Shown here in pieces: positions 26,299 through 36,946 of a stretch of 64,000 nucleotides of DNA; position 1 is the first letter of the stretch, and every line of letters starts with the position of its first letter. The stretch comes from Apodospora peruviana. Its lineage: Eukaryota > Ascomycota > Sordariomycetes > Sordariales > Lasiosphaeriaceae. A program made the position numbers and the translations under genes. The notes under the pieces were generated by a model. That model was given only the letters and a program-made list of their open reading frames with translations. It was not told the origin of the DNA and searched no databases. The stretch is from positions 1,240,001 through 1,304,000 of the forward strand of contig JAUEDM010000001.1 in assembly GCA_033439685.1 (NCBI GenBank). The letters run 5' to 3'.

Positions 26299-27888
26299 AT
26301 GGCGTCGTACGCCGGGCAATCGGGGGTGGGCGGCACTATTGGCAAGATCACCAAGACGAGAGGCAAAGTAAAGGTGGTGAAACCGATATTGAAGAAGCTG
26401 TCACATTCCGAGAAGAACTCGCTGGATCTGGACCGGGGGTGGGAAGAGCAGTCGGTCGAGCAACTGGACAATGACGGTTTTGTGGCCGCATGGAGCGGTA
26501 GCTACGGCCCGCGCTCATATTCGGTCAGAGATGTCAGCTTTACCTTTCCAGCTGCCGTGCCCGAGTTGGCAGGAGACGGTGGTAGCGGTGCCGGCTCGGG
26601 GGCGGGTGCAGGCACGATTGTGGGCGGAGGAGCTGGTGGCAGCAGCAGCAGCCGAGGCAAATTCCAACATGGCCGTTCTGCATCGCAGGCGTCGACGGGC
26701 AGCGGACCTCGAGGAGCATTCGTACATCCTTTTCAGCAGATGCCGCGCACCGCAACCCCACCATTGTCGCGGTCGTATGCCAACTCGCTGGCTTCGTTCG
26801 ATAATGGTCCGCGGGACTATTCACCCACAATAACGGAGACCGAGGATGATGCACCCACTCAGCCAAACTCGCAATCCCGTCACGTTATCCATGGCAATAG
26901 CAGCAATAGCATTCACCACAATCCTCCGAATTTGTCGCAACAGAATCTGCGCCGGCCTTCACTGGCCAGTCAGCGCACTTCTTCCTTCTCGGACATCGCC
27001 GTCCCAGTAGCATTACCTCGTGTAAATACGGGTCTGTCATCTGGTGCTGCTAGAGGTGCTTCATCGTCACGGCTCGCACATGGAATTGCCACAGCAAGCC
27101 ATTCCGATCTGCATCTCAATTTATCTTTAAGTGGTGGCCTCGATTCGCCAACTGGCAGTCTAGGCGGGACCCTTCCACAACCATCACTCGCCTCGCCCAC
27201 ATCTTCCGTGTCGGCTGCACCCATGTCACCGCTACGAAGCTCGCTGGACGCCACCAGCTTCCCGCGGCTTCGCAGTCGTTCCGAGCTCGATTCGGCGGCT
27301 CGTGCCGAGAGCATTCGCACAGCCCGTCGAAAATTCGAGGAGCGTGAACGGGCCAAGGAAGAAAAGTACGACCGAGAGATGATCAAGAAGCGTGAACGGC
27401 GCGATACCAAAGAAGCCAGTCGTATTGAGAGGGAAGCAGCAGCTAGGAAAGGCAGTATGAGTGGAAGTGAAGCGGTGCGACCATCGGCATCTCGGAAGAC
27501 CACGCCTACCGATATATCCATACCTTCGGTGCGCACCTGCCGCAGCGGAGGTCCCGCAACGGGCGCAAACACGCCGTCAAGGCATGATACTACAGCTGCC
27601 ACGTCATTCTGGAATTCTCCTGTGTCATCAGCACCAGGTACGAGACGGAACACGAATGACGGACTGGGGTCTTATACCGGGGAGAAAGAAGTTGGGTTCG
27701 CCGCTCGCAAGTATGAGAGTGTGCCGCCTTCCCAAACTCTTCCTGCATTTGGTATCGGAGTGGACGACGTGCGATTCGAGCCGTCTCGACCGAGGCGCTC
27801 AAGCACAGCCAAGAGAAAGACGCAAGGATATTGGCAGGGATTTGTTCTCTGGCTGAGGACGAAGTTGCTGAGGCTCAGCGGAAAGTAG
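26299..27888 (+). CDS. Conserved uncharacterised filamentous-fungal protein
   Basis: Single-exon gene of 529 residues. I recognise the overall pattern as a protein conserved among filamentous ascomycetes with no known function. Two ends look conserved: an N-terminal basic block, GKITKTRGKVKVVKPILKK followed by LSHSEKNSLDLDRGWEE, and a C-terminal RRSSTAKRKTQG motif followed by YWQGFVLWLRTKLLRL, a short hydrophobic/basic helix that could touch a membrane. Between them is low-complexity Ser/Gly/Pro/Ala sequence with many possible phosphorylation sites (residues about 90-330). A charged helix rich in Glu, Arg and Lys around residues 335-395 is probably a coiled coil. The ATG at 26299 is the first in frame. 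The frame stays open upstream to 25765 but contains no ATG there. An out-of-frame ATG at 26291 precedes it by 8 nt. Function is not assigned. Confidence 0.85.
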   Translation: MASYAGQSGVGGTIGKITKTRGKVKVVKPILKKLSHSEKNSLDLDRGWEEQSVEQLDNDGFVAAWSGSYGPRSYSVRDVSFTFPAAVPELAGDGGSGAGSGAGAGTIVGGGAGGSSSSRGKFQHGRSASQASTGSGPRGAFVHPFQQMPRTATPPLSRSYANSLASFDNGPRDYSPTITETEDDAPTQPNSQSRHVIHGNSSNSIHHNPPNLSQQNLRRPSLASQRTSSFSDIAVPVALPRVNTGLSSGAARGASSSRLAHGIATASHSDLHLNLSLSGGLDSPTGSLGGTLPQPSLASPTSSVSAAPMSPLRSSLDATSFPRLRSRSELDSAARAESIRTARRKFEERERAKEEKYDREMIKKRERRDTKEASRIEREAAARKGSMSGSEAVRPSASRKTTPTDISIPSVRTCRSGGPATGANTPSRHDTTAATSFWNSPVSSAPGTRRNTNDGLGSYTGEKEVGFAARKYESVPPSQTLPAFGIGVDDVRFEPSRPRRSSTAKRKTQGYWQGFVLWLRTKLLRLSGK

Positions 27889-29014
27889 ATCCCTGAGGCG
27901 ACCTCCATACCAACAAGCAGATCTGCCACTCCTCCGCACAGGCAGATCTCAACAGGACACTACATTGCAAGAAACTTTATGAGCAAGGAAAACGCACCCC
28001 AGCGCGACATGGAGTCTATTTTCAAGATGCTCCGCTACGCTCAACGGACCGACTATAGGTTGCTCAGCAGAACACCACTGGCTGGTTAGCGCACGATTCT
28101 CTCACGTCAAGATATTTGGGACACAGAAGGAGGTTATTAGACCAGGGGAAGTGGATAAACATGACTTACGAATCAGCATTGCGCCTCAACCTACATTTCA
28201 ACGGGTTTCTATCATTTTCTGCATTTTAACGGCCGCCTCTTTCTTTCTTCGCTTCGGTGCTTGTCTCGCACGATTTATCCCGTCTGATGCTTTCGCAATG
28301 AACCGCTGATGGCTGGCGTGGAAGGTAGTCTCGTTCAAGCGGGAGGGCTTGGGTCGATGGGTCTCCTTTTCGGTCCTGGTCGTTCACAGGATTTCCCTTT
28401 TCTTCTTTGGATCCGGTCCGTATTCTTCTGAAATGGAGTTTTGAAAAACTGGATAACGAGGCGTTTCTTGGCTGATCCGATTTGGCTTTGGGTTAGTGGG
28501 ACAATGGCAAGAGCGGGTTGGGTTGGATATGTATGCGTTGGTTCAGTTGGTTTGGGTTCAACCTTGGGATTTTTTCTGGCCTTGAAGTCTCCTCCAACTT
28601 CCTTTTCTACCCCTTTTGGATATGGGACAAGGAACATTTTTCTCTCTCTACGGCTATGTGCTATGAGGAGAGGAATCTCTTGGCGGAATGGACGTCTGCA
28701 GATACCTGTCCTTGGTCACCTCTGGTTCGGTGGGTTGGTTATTGGCTCACGATGGGATGGATACCTCCCTGGTTCTCAGGAACAGAGTAGAGAGATACAA
28801 CAACATACAGATACAAACAAAGCGAGACTTCTGAGACTACTGTATCCGCAACTACCTACCTATTTGTAGTGAATCGTCCATATCCTCACATATAGGGCCG
28901 TAGTTGAAGTGACTTAATACGGTGGACGGGACGTAGAAAATTAAAAGTACAAGGTCCTTGTCAAGATTTAATCATCACAGAATAAAATAGTGCCAGTGGT
29001 GGCTGAGGTGATGT

Positions 29015-29392
29015 TCATGGCTTAACCCCCATCAAAGACGACCCGGAAACGCGTAATCGATTCTGGAACGTCAAGTTTCTACCCAGCTGTTTCTTGAACG
29101 ACCGGGCCTTGCGGCGGCGTGGAGAAAGGGGCCAGGCCCAGGGCCCTGAAAGTGGACCAACGTTCTCCACATGAAATTTATGGAAGTTGCCTTCAAGTTC
29201 TTCATCGACTCTTCGGCGGCGTCGATAGTCTCTTGGTCGTCGAGAGGATGTTTTCTCCCATACTAAATTTGGGGAAATGGAGGCTGCATTAACAGCGGGC
29301 CTGTGACACGTCAAATTTGGAGAACTTGGAGCTTCACTTCCATTGATGGAAGGCGTCATCAAGGAACTTGAGAAGTCGCCAGCTTCACTCAT
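29015..29392 (-). CDS. Candidate small orphan protein (125 aa)
   Basis: ATG-initiated frame of 125 residues starting MSEAGDFSSSLMTPS. The first half is rich in Ser, Pro and Asn. The middle has the basic cluster RRPRDYRRRRR and a second one at PRRRKARSFKKQLGR, which would suit a nuclear or nucleic-acid-binding protein. I recognise no domain. Support is weak: the length is within what chance allows, and no intron or leader confirms it. It is listed because its amino-acid order looks protein-like and it faces another ATG frame of similar length across 336 bp. Confidence 0.22.
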   Translation of the reverse strand: MSEAGDFSSSLMTPSINGSEAPSSPNLTCHRPAVNAASISPNLVWEKTSSRRPRDYRRRRRVDEELEGNFHKFHVENVGPLSGPWAWPLSPRRRKARSFKKQLGRNLTFQNRLRVSGSSLMGVKP

Positions 29393-29728
29393 TATCGCTA
29401 CAAGCTGGTAATATTTGGATCTCCGACCTTCCACACCCAGCTATGTGCGTCAACTCACTGACGAACTTATACTACAAGGGACATTGCATCATGATGTACT
29501 GAACCATTCATCCATTCTATTCTTCTCGCTCTACTACACATGTACATTTCGCCTTGATATATAGGTAAGGTACCAACCTAAGAGTGCTAAGGTAGTATGC
29601 CTAGGTCAACTACATTCATGATTCATCAGTTAGGCTATTCTTGGACGATGTGAGTGCTGAAGACAGCAGATCGTCCTTTCTTCAGTATGGTCTCATCTAG
29701 ACTCGCCAAGAATTAGAATCGGTATTCC

Positions 29729-30109
29729 ATGGTTGAGGCATGTTCCCCTCATCTTGGCCATCGTCTCTTGAGCCGGAAAGCCGAGATTCTCACTGAACTA
29801 GGCTTTGTTGAGATGGAACTTGGGAAACACATATCCTACACCGCAATCATATCTGGAGGTTCTTGGATGAACGACCAGGAGCGGATATCCAGCCAATCTA
29901 AGCTCGCCCTCCTCCCAGGTGACGCTTGGCGCGCGTTCGACCTGCTAGCCGACCCGGGAGGTGCTTGCTCTCGCACGAACATCATCCGTCGCCACAACGT
30001 GTTGCTCACACCATCACTCGCACAAGCGCAGAGAAAAGACGAAGTAGAAAGACTGGGGCCAATAAGAACAGATGCGTGGATGGCTGGTAGATTGGAACAG
30101 ATTGGTTGA
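29729..30109 (+). CDS. Candidate small orphan protein (126 aa)
   Basis: ATG-initiated frame of 126 residues, MVEACSPHLGHRLLSRK onward, with mixed hydrophobic and charged composition and no signal peptide or membrane helix. No family is recognised. As with its divergent neighbour, the length alone does not prove coding. Transcript data or a conserved homologue would be needed. Confidence 0.18.
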   Translation: MVEACSPHLGHRLLSRKAEILTELGFVEMELGKHISYTAIISGGSWMNDQERISSQSKLALLPGDAWRAFDLLADPGGACSRTNIIRRHNVLLTPSLAQAQRKDEVERLGPIRTDAWMAGRLEQIG

Positions 30110-31110
30110 TTCTATTGATGATGCAAAGTCCAAAACCGATCAGACCCTAAAACGTGGTCTTTTTACCACTGGTTCTAGTTGTAAGAAGGAGCGCCCCATA
30201 CGGAAAGAAGACGTGGCTGAGCAAACTTACAGAAACAGTCACAGGGTAAAATGACTGATTGATATTTCCGCAAAAGTCTAGACTACTACGGAGCATTAAC
30301 ACTAAGTTCGGGTTACATGGTCACGAGAGTGTCTGACTTTCTCATGAACATCTGAGACAATCTTGTCCCTCATCAGTAGGGGTTGGGATGACACTATTAT
30401 AGGTGCGGATGTGTCGGTCCAGAGCTTTGGCAGCAAGCTTAGACAATGCAGTTTGTGCAGTGTGCAGCGCGCTGCCCTGTTGCACCTGCATCTACAGGAC
30501 GTCCGTCTGGCAATCATTGGTCACTGCTGGGATACAGATTCGTCGTTTCCTCACGTGTGGCCTCCCTTTGCATATCGCCATTTCCATAGATTCTTACCGT
30601 CACCGGTGGTTGCGTCTTGTAGAGCTTGGCGGACCGGTGGACTGACAAAGAAACAGCCTGGTTGAGGTGAAGCTGCCCTCGTGAGTCGTTCAGCGGTTTC
30701 TGGCACCGTCCAGCTGGGCAGTGGCAAGCCGACGTCGTTCTCGCCATCTCTTTATCAGCGCTATCGTGCCAGCCAAGCAAGGACCCCTTGGCGGATGGCG
30801 GCCTGTGGGTCATGGCTCGGGCAGGCTTGCCCGGTTTTGTCACTGGAGCTCTTCTCTGGGGCTCTTGGACCGCCCCGGAACCCGACCGCCGACGTCCAAC
30901 CCCTCCACGCCTCCGCATTTAAATGCTGCTGCAGTACGGCGAGGGCGACCTTGAAGTGACCCTGTTTTATTCCACCCATCTTCTATCAATATCAAACCCC
31001 TCCTCTCCCTCTCCCCAAAACCTCGGACCCTTTGTCCCCAAACCATCAACCAACCCCCGAAAGTCCCAACGACACCCGTGTCGAGCATCTCCTGAGCAAA
31101 CACCCATTCG

Positions 31111-34100
31111 ATGAAGGAAACTTCACCTAATCCCAAGTACACAGATCGCATCCGCTCGTGGGCAAAATCCAAGGCGAATGGCGGCACTCATCGCTCGACG
31201 AGACGATCTGACCCCGACCTGCTTCCCATAAGCAGGCCTCGTACCTATTCGTCCACACAGTCCAACCCGACTATTACTGCGTCGTCCCCTGCCGATCCTG
31301 GCATTGGGAACGCGACCAAGAACCACCATGCAAACATCAACAACCCCCAGTCTACCGGTGCCCGCGATGGCGGCGGCGGCGGCGGCGGCGACGCGTCGGG
31401 ACCTGCTCCGGCAGCATCAAGTAGTGGTGGCGGCCCTAGAGACGGCAGTAGTCCGCCGTCCGCTACATCACCGCAGGCTTCACAGCAGGGGTCTGTCGTA
31501 GATCACGACGACGGCGTCCAGAAGGCGAAGAAAAACATCGTCATTAGATTCCTGTTGACCGTCAAGCAGATCTTGCTGTACAGCAAGCTGAATCTGCTAC
31601 TGGTCTTTGTGCCCGTCGGCATCATTGTTCAAGAGATTCCTGGAACGACCCCGGTCGTCAAGTTCACCATGAATGCCCTTGCTATCATCCCGCTCGCCGG
31701 TTTGCTTAGTTACGCCACCGAGAGCGTGGCCCGTAAGCTCGGAGACTCACTCGGTGCTCTGCTGAATGTCACCTTTGGCAACGCCGTAGAGTTGATCATC
31801 TTGTAAGCCACCAAACCACCACCTTCCATGTCGCTTTTTTCCTGTCGACAAGCCCCCGGTGGAGTTCGAGGCTAACCATGTGTGTCCCTGCGTAGCATGT
31901 ATGTCGTCCACCTTGACAGAATGAGCAAGACAAGAACGAGCGAGAAGCCCCGTCGTAGAGAGGGGCATTATCAGATCAATCGCGTCCCATATCATTGGAA
32001 CTCTATTTCTTTTTTACGCCTGTCCTCTGTTGATGAATGAGTCTTCGTGCCCTCCCATGTCTATGTACTCACTAATGTCCCTTTTTAACGTCAACAGCAT
32101 TGCTCTTGTCAAGGTACGTGCCCTTGGGGGAGAGATCCTGATATATTTACCTTGTTGCTGACTCTCAAAACAACAGAATGAAATTCGCATCGTGCAGGCC
32201 TCGCTCCTTGGTTCGATCCTGGCCAACTTGCTCCTAATCTTGGGTATGGCGTTCTTCCTCGGCGGTCTGCGCTATCGAGAGCAGGTATGTATTCTTTTCT
32301 GAAATCAAAGAAATAAACATTAGGCTCACCAATCGCAGATCTACAATAGCACCGTTACCCAGATGAGCGCTTGCCTCCTCAGCTTGAGTGTCATCAGCCT
32401 GGTTCTTCCGGTATGGTTTCTTCCATTCCAGTCTACTAAGCAGCGGAAAAATTGACCCAAGCCCGATAGACTGCCTTCCATGCTTCTTTCAGTGACACAA
32501 AGCTCGCCGACGCCCAATCGCTTAAAATCAGCCGTGGTACTAGTGTGGTAAGTGCAATATCCAATGACCAGGGACCAAAGCCGTTTTGAACTGGAGGCAG
32601 TCATCTTTTCGCCCGCACCCGCCCTCAAGACTTTGTCATCTTGATGCTAACCCAGAATCCGCAGATCCTGCTGTTGGTCTACATCGTCTACCTGATGTTC
32701 CAGCTGATGTCTCACGCCTACATGTATGAGTCTACCCCACAGCACATCATTGATGAAGAGTCGACACCCGGACCGGCCGCTGGCTGGATGGACTCATCCA
32801 GCTCTGACAGCAGCTCTTCGTCGGACTCTGATTCTTCGGACTCTGATCACTCGCGGGAGACTGTCTCCAAGCGAGTGAGACGTGTCATGCGAGGTAATCG
32901 CCGTCGAAAGTCGAGCGTTATCTCCATGGACACATCGGAAGGAATGATGCCGGGTCCCACACGCACTCCCTCTTTTGGAACCACCGACGTTAGTAGCCCT
33001 ATGGGCGAAGAGTTCGGCTCGGAGGAATCTTCAGCTCGTCCTCGAACCCTCCCCAATCTTACTGGCGGTGTTCTTGACGGAAACGAGGAGGCGGTCGAGG
33101 ACGAAAAGCCTCATCGCCATGGCAAGCGCCGCCACCGACGCTCTCTTAGGAAGTACCGGAAGCACAAGCACAAGCATCATCATCACAAATCTCGCGCTGG
33201 CGGATCTCAGGAGTTCGTCGGTCAGCAGACCATTGATGAGAACGTCGAGGTAGAACCCAAAGAGAGCTTTCCCTCGCCTGGCGAACCCCGACGAGTCGAT
33301 TTTGCAATCTCGGATGTGGCCTCCCACGACGAAGGTACCTCTGAAGCGATTGGCGCCCGTCGTCCGTTCACTGGTCTGCGTGGTATGTCCCTTCGGCCCA
33401 TTACCAAGAGTCTTGCCCCGACGGTCTTCACGCAACCGGCCGACGCCCCGGCCCTGCCCCCTGCACCTACGGGCCCTGTGCCTCGCGTCCGCTACGGTAT
33501 CCGCCGGACCAACTCTCTACCCGATCGCCTCAACCAATACTATCGTGCTCCCAACGCCATGATGCCGTCGCAGATTCCCGCGACGGCCGCGATAACCGGC
33601 CAACTGGCGACCAACGTTGAAGAACACCCAGATCAGCTCTCCCCTGTTAGCTCAGTTCTCCTCTTGTTGGTATCTACCGGTTTGGTCGCTGTATGCGCTG
33701 AATTCATGGTCGACTCCATCAACGGCTTGGTCGAAACCAGCAGCGTGGGCGAAATCTTCATCGGTCTTATTGTCTTGCCCATCGTGGGCAACGCGGCGGA
33801 GCACGTCACGGCGATCACGGTGGCCATGAAGAACAAGATGGACCTGGCGATCGGCGTGGCGGTGGGCAGTTCTATTCAAATCGCTCTCTTTATCACGCCG
33901 CTGATCGTGATCATCGGATGGGGCATGGACAAGCCGATGACGCTGTACTTTACGCTGTTCGAGACGGTGTGTCTGTTTGTCAGCGCGTTCATCGTCAATT
34001 TCTTGGTGCTCGACGGCAGGAGTAACTACCTCGAGGGCGCGTTGTTGCTGGCCACGTATGTGATTATCAGCGTGGTTGCGTTTTTCTATCCTGAGCCGGG

Positions 34101-34125
34101 ACAGACGAGCACTTGGGGCGCTTAA
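31111..34125 (+). CDS. vcx1: Vacuolar-type Ca2+/H+ exchanger (CAX/VCX1 family) with a 3-nt microexon
   Basis: Cation/proton antiporter of the CaCA superfamily, which moves cytosolic Ca2+ into the vacuole. I read seven exons: 31111-31802, 31896-31898 (3 nt), 32098-32113, 32177-32284, 32339-32410, 32470-32547 and 32665-34125, giving 809 residues. Both family repeats are visible. The first is GNAVELIIFIIALVKNEIR (c-1 helix, about residue 223) followed by VQASLLGSILANLLLILG. The second is GLIVLPIVGNAAEHVTAI (c-2, about residue 690) followed by VAVGSSIQIALF. A Ser/Pro/Gly-rich cytosolic tail of about 150 residues precedes the first helix. A loop of about 300 residues (about 345-648) holds a Ser/Asp run, RRVRRVMRGNRRRKSS, and a Lys/His run. 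Yeast Vcx1 is about half this length and lacks most of both. The microexon supplies the residue that makes the c-1 helix the right length; dropping it gives an 808-residue in-frame protein. Confidence 0.93.
31371..31391. repeat. GGC repeat coding for a polyglycine run
   Basis: Seven to eight GGC codons encode the Gly run in the N-terminal tail of the Ca2+/H+ exchanger. The tract is in frame, so unit-length slippage would be tolerated. Confidence 0.85.
31896..31898 (+). other. vcx1: 3-nucleotide microexon (CAT) of the Ca2+/H+ exchanger
   Basis: Exon 1 ends ...ATC ATC TT before GTAAGC at 31803. GCTAACC near 31871 is a consensus branch site and leads to GTAG at 31895. CAT follows, and GTATGT starts at 31899, a consensus donor. 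The next intron has CTAAT near 32073 and ends ACAG at 32097. Joining TT + CAT + CATTGCT reads TTC ATC ATT GCT (F-I-I-A). Joining without CAT reads TTC ATT GCT and is one residue short compared with the family pattern ELIx-x-IIAL. Confidence 0.75.
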
Positions 34126-35488
34126 CAACAGCGTTCTTGAGGGCTTGAGCGCTGATATCGGACTACGTGGAGGTATATCATGATATATGCCTTGGGAGGA
34201 GAGAGCTGAAATAGAAGGAGGAGTAGCTTGTGATTGCGGGTGAGGTGCAGCACTGCGTTGCTGCCTCATTGGTGGCACCATAAAAACCTGGGTGGCCCCT
34301 TTTGGCTTTTTGTTTTGCTCGTTTTGTTGTTTATTGTCCCTCTTTTCGCTATGCCGCCAGCACACACGACCCGGACACACAGATGGACCAGACATTTGCT
34401 TGTTTATTTCTATTTACATTTGAGATATTGGCACTGGGGACTGGTGGAAGCCGGACTGCCAGCTTTTATCCTTACTTTTCTCTTCTCGTCTATGCTGCCT
34501 GCCATAGTTCATGTTTTGGGCGTGGATATTCTCTGTTGCAGGGGAGATTTGATGTCGATTTACTTAATCACTGGCGGAGGGAAACAGAACTGCGTTTGTT
34601 GTGGGTCAAAACTCGAGGCGGATTCAGTCTTTACAGTTATCAGCTTCACGAGAATCACACTTATCTGGACCCTCTTTACTTTTCAGAATGCCGTTTTGTC
34701 CCACGTGGAACTTTTATGCACACTTGAATCCAACAGTACCATGTAATCAGTGCTTGATTTTCGCTGTGCAGGGCCGCCATACTGTAGACCCGTTTCGCTG
34801 ATGCAGTACAGATGATAATCCAGGTACTATGTGGCCGCAGTTTGCCGGTCAAACGATTAAAACACTGATGATAGTATGCCTTCGCCAATTGTATATTTAG
34901 GTCAGTGTTACTCAAATCATCGACTCACCTGTAATAAATCCAGATGAACGGATTAACCCACTCCACTACGGATATGCTCGTCGTACCTCGTTTAGCCCTA
35001 TAAAACGTCATCTGATCTGCTGTGCTGCGCCGTGGTAATGCGGGGCCCAGAGGCCTAACACCCCCCTACTATTGGCCAGCACGAACATTAGCAAACAGCT
35101 CAATGAGGTGAGGACCTTTATGGATGAATTAATCCGTACTTGTCCTGCACAGCCTTCTTGCTCCAACAAGGCGATTGCGTGCGTCACCAAGTTAGTTGGT
35201 TTGTGTTGCACATTCTGTCAAATACAGCAGAGTGTTAGAGTTTGATAGGTCCCAGCAAATTGAGGCGATTTCTTGTGGAATCTTAGTCCGTTCACCTTTC
35301 TTTCCTCATTTCATTCTCCCCGGCATTTGCCTAAGGTATCTAATCCAAAGTCAGATTCGTGACGCAACCAGGAATCTCCATCCATCGGCAGTCCATAATT
35401 TCTGTCATCAATTGACGACAAAGGCCACATATAACCACCGAAGTATTCCCTTGTCCAGCCAGTCCAGAAAGTCACTCTCAGATTCGCC
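34126..35488. other. Intergenic region between the exchanger and the SPRY gene
   Basis: Both neighbours are on the plus strand, so this holds the exchanger's 3' UTR followed by the SPRY gene's promoter. The open frames are short, T-rich at the left, and without domains. I see no RNA gene. Confidence 0.6.
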
Positions 35489-36946
35489 ATGTGTTTCGGC
35501 AGCAAGGAAAAGAATCTCTATCATGACGACGAGCCGCCGCGTCCGACGAACGGCCAAGCTCCTCAGCAGCCTACCTATGCTTCGGTGCCGCCGAAGTCGA
35601 GCGTGCCACCTACTGTTGTTGGAGGACCATCCTACATGCAACCTCCTCAAAAACCACGGATGCCTACGGAGCTACCTTCCCCCATGGCTCCTGCCGAGCT
35701 CTCAGCCGGCGGAGATGACTTCGCGCCTCCTCCCGGTCCTCCGCCGTCACACCGGCCCCCGTCCAACCACCACCACGATGACATGGGACCTCCGGCCGGA
35801 CCGCCGCCGTCACACCGGACGGCGAACAACAACCCCTTCCACAATGACGTCGACTCCGTCGGCCCACCTCCCGGCCCGCCACCATCGGCATCGGCATCTC
35901 ACCACCCTCAGTCTCTGAACCCATTCCGCCTGAACCAAAACCAGAGCAATGATTCCTTCGCCCCTCCTCCTGGACCACCTCCGTCCCACAGACAACAGGA
36001 CGACTACATGCAGCCACCCCCCGGGCCCCCACCGTCCCACCACAAACAACAGGACGATGACTCCTACATGCAGCCACCTCCCGGACCGCCTCCCGCTGCC
36101 AAGAAGCCTCAACACGACTGGGAATCCGTCGTCCCCGACACGGCGCTCTTCCCGCCCCCACCGAGCTTCTTTTCCGGCTTCGACCGGTCGCCAGCCACAA
36201 ACGCGACTGAGCAGGAGGCCGAGGCCGGCGAGGCGTGGTGCAAACAGCACCCGCCCACGCCGCCGATTCATCTGGATGCGGCCGCGCTCGACACCCTGCG
36301 CCCGCCTTACAACATTCGCCTGATGGAGCCGACGCCCGGTTTCCGCGGTACGCTGCAATGGAAGGCTCCCGGCGTGTGGTCGGGCCGGACCGACGCCCAG
36401 GCGAGGGACAGTTGCATCATCGGCTACCCGCCGCTTTACTCGGTCACCAACCATAGCCCGCTCGCGTCCGCATCCGCGTCAAAGACGGTCTACTACGAGG
36501 TTTCTATTGGTAGGGACGGTGGCCACGGCGATGTTTGTCTCGCGCTGGGGTACGCGGCGCTTCCTTATCCATCGTTCCGTATGCCCGGGTGGCACCGCGG
36601 CTCGCTCGCCGTGCACGGCGATGATGGACACAAGTACATCAATGACCGGTGGGGCGGCAAGGATTTCACGGTTCCCTTCAAGAGGGGCGAGACGTACGGG
36701 ATCGGGATGACGTTTTCTGTTGCTGCAGGAGGCGGTAGGATCGAGACGAACATCTTTTTCACTAGGCAAGGACGAGAGACGGGCCGGTGGAATCTGCACG
36801 AGGAGACGGATGCGGAGCAGGATCTGCCTGTTACTGGGCTGGAGGGGTATCATGATCTCAGCTGTGCGATTGGGACGTATACTGCTACGCAGTTTGATGT
36901 CATTTTTGATCCGAGTAGGTGGTTGTATAAACCTGCTGGGTACTGA
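35489..36946 (+). CDS. SPRY-domain protein with proline-rich repeats
   Basis: Single-exon gene of 485 residues. The first half (about residues 75-205) holds six copies of a PPPGPPPSHR-like motif separated by polar linkers, which could bind SH3 or WW domains. A conserved linker follows (about 205-300, including DWESVVPDTALFPPPPSFF). Residues about 300-475 form a SPRY/concanavalin-like fold, with VYYEVSIGRDGGHGDVCLALG near residue 332, the characteristic W-x-x-GSLAVHGDDGHKY stretch, and YGIGMTFSVAAGGGRIETNIFFT. Similar fungal proteins are related in the SPRY part to Ssh4/Ear1-type adaptors and RanBPM, but no transmembrane helix is visible here, so an adaptor role is only inference. The N-terminus MCFGSKEKN has a Cys at position 2 that might be lipidated. 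The ATG at 35489 is the first in frame. Confidence 0.88.
   Translation: MCFGSKEKNLYHDDEPPRPTNGQAPQQPTYASVPPKSSVPPTVVGGPSYMQPPQKPRMPTELPSPMAPAELSAGGDDFAPPPGPPPSHRPPSNHHHDDMGPPAGPPPSHRTANNNPFHNDVDSVGPPPGPPPSASASHHPQSLNPFRLNQNQSNDSFAPPPGPPPSHRQQDDYMQPPPGPPPSHHKQQDDDSYMQPPPGPPPAAKKPQHDWESVVPDTALFPPPPSFFSGFDRSPATNATEQEAEAGEAWCKQHPPTPPIHLDAAALDTLRPPYNIRLMEPTPGFRGTLQWKAPGVWSGRTDAQARDSCIIGYPPLYSVTNHSPLASASASKTVYYEVSIGRDGGHGDVCLALGYAALPYPSFRMPGWHRGSLAVHGDDGHKYINDRWGGKDFTVPFKRGETYGIGMTFSVAAGGGRIETNIFFTRQGRETGRWNLHEETDAEQDLPVTGLEGYHDLSCAIGTYTATQFDVIFDPSRWLYKPAGY

Larger units (their letters stand above)
27889..31110. other. Intergenic stretch with two weak small-ORF candidates
   Basis: The left part is the 3' flank of the 26.3-kb gene, and the right part (about 30960-31110) is the CA- and CT-rich leader of the Ca2+/H+ exchanger. 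Two divergent ATG-initiated frames of about 125 codons, at 29015-29392 (minus) and 29729-30109 (plus), are listed separately. Otherwise I see only GGTACC near 29570 and T/G-rich sequence near 28330-28640. Confidence 0.55.
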
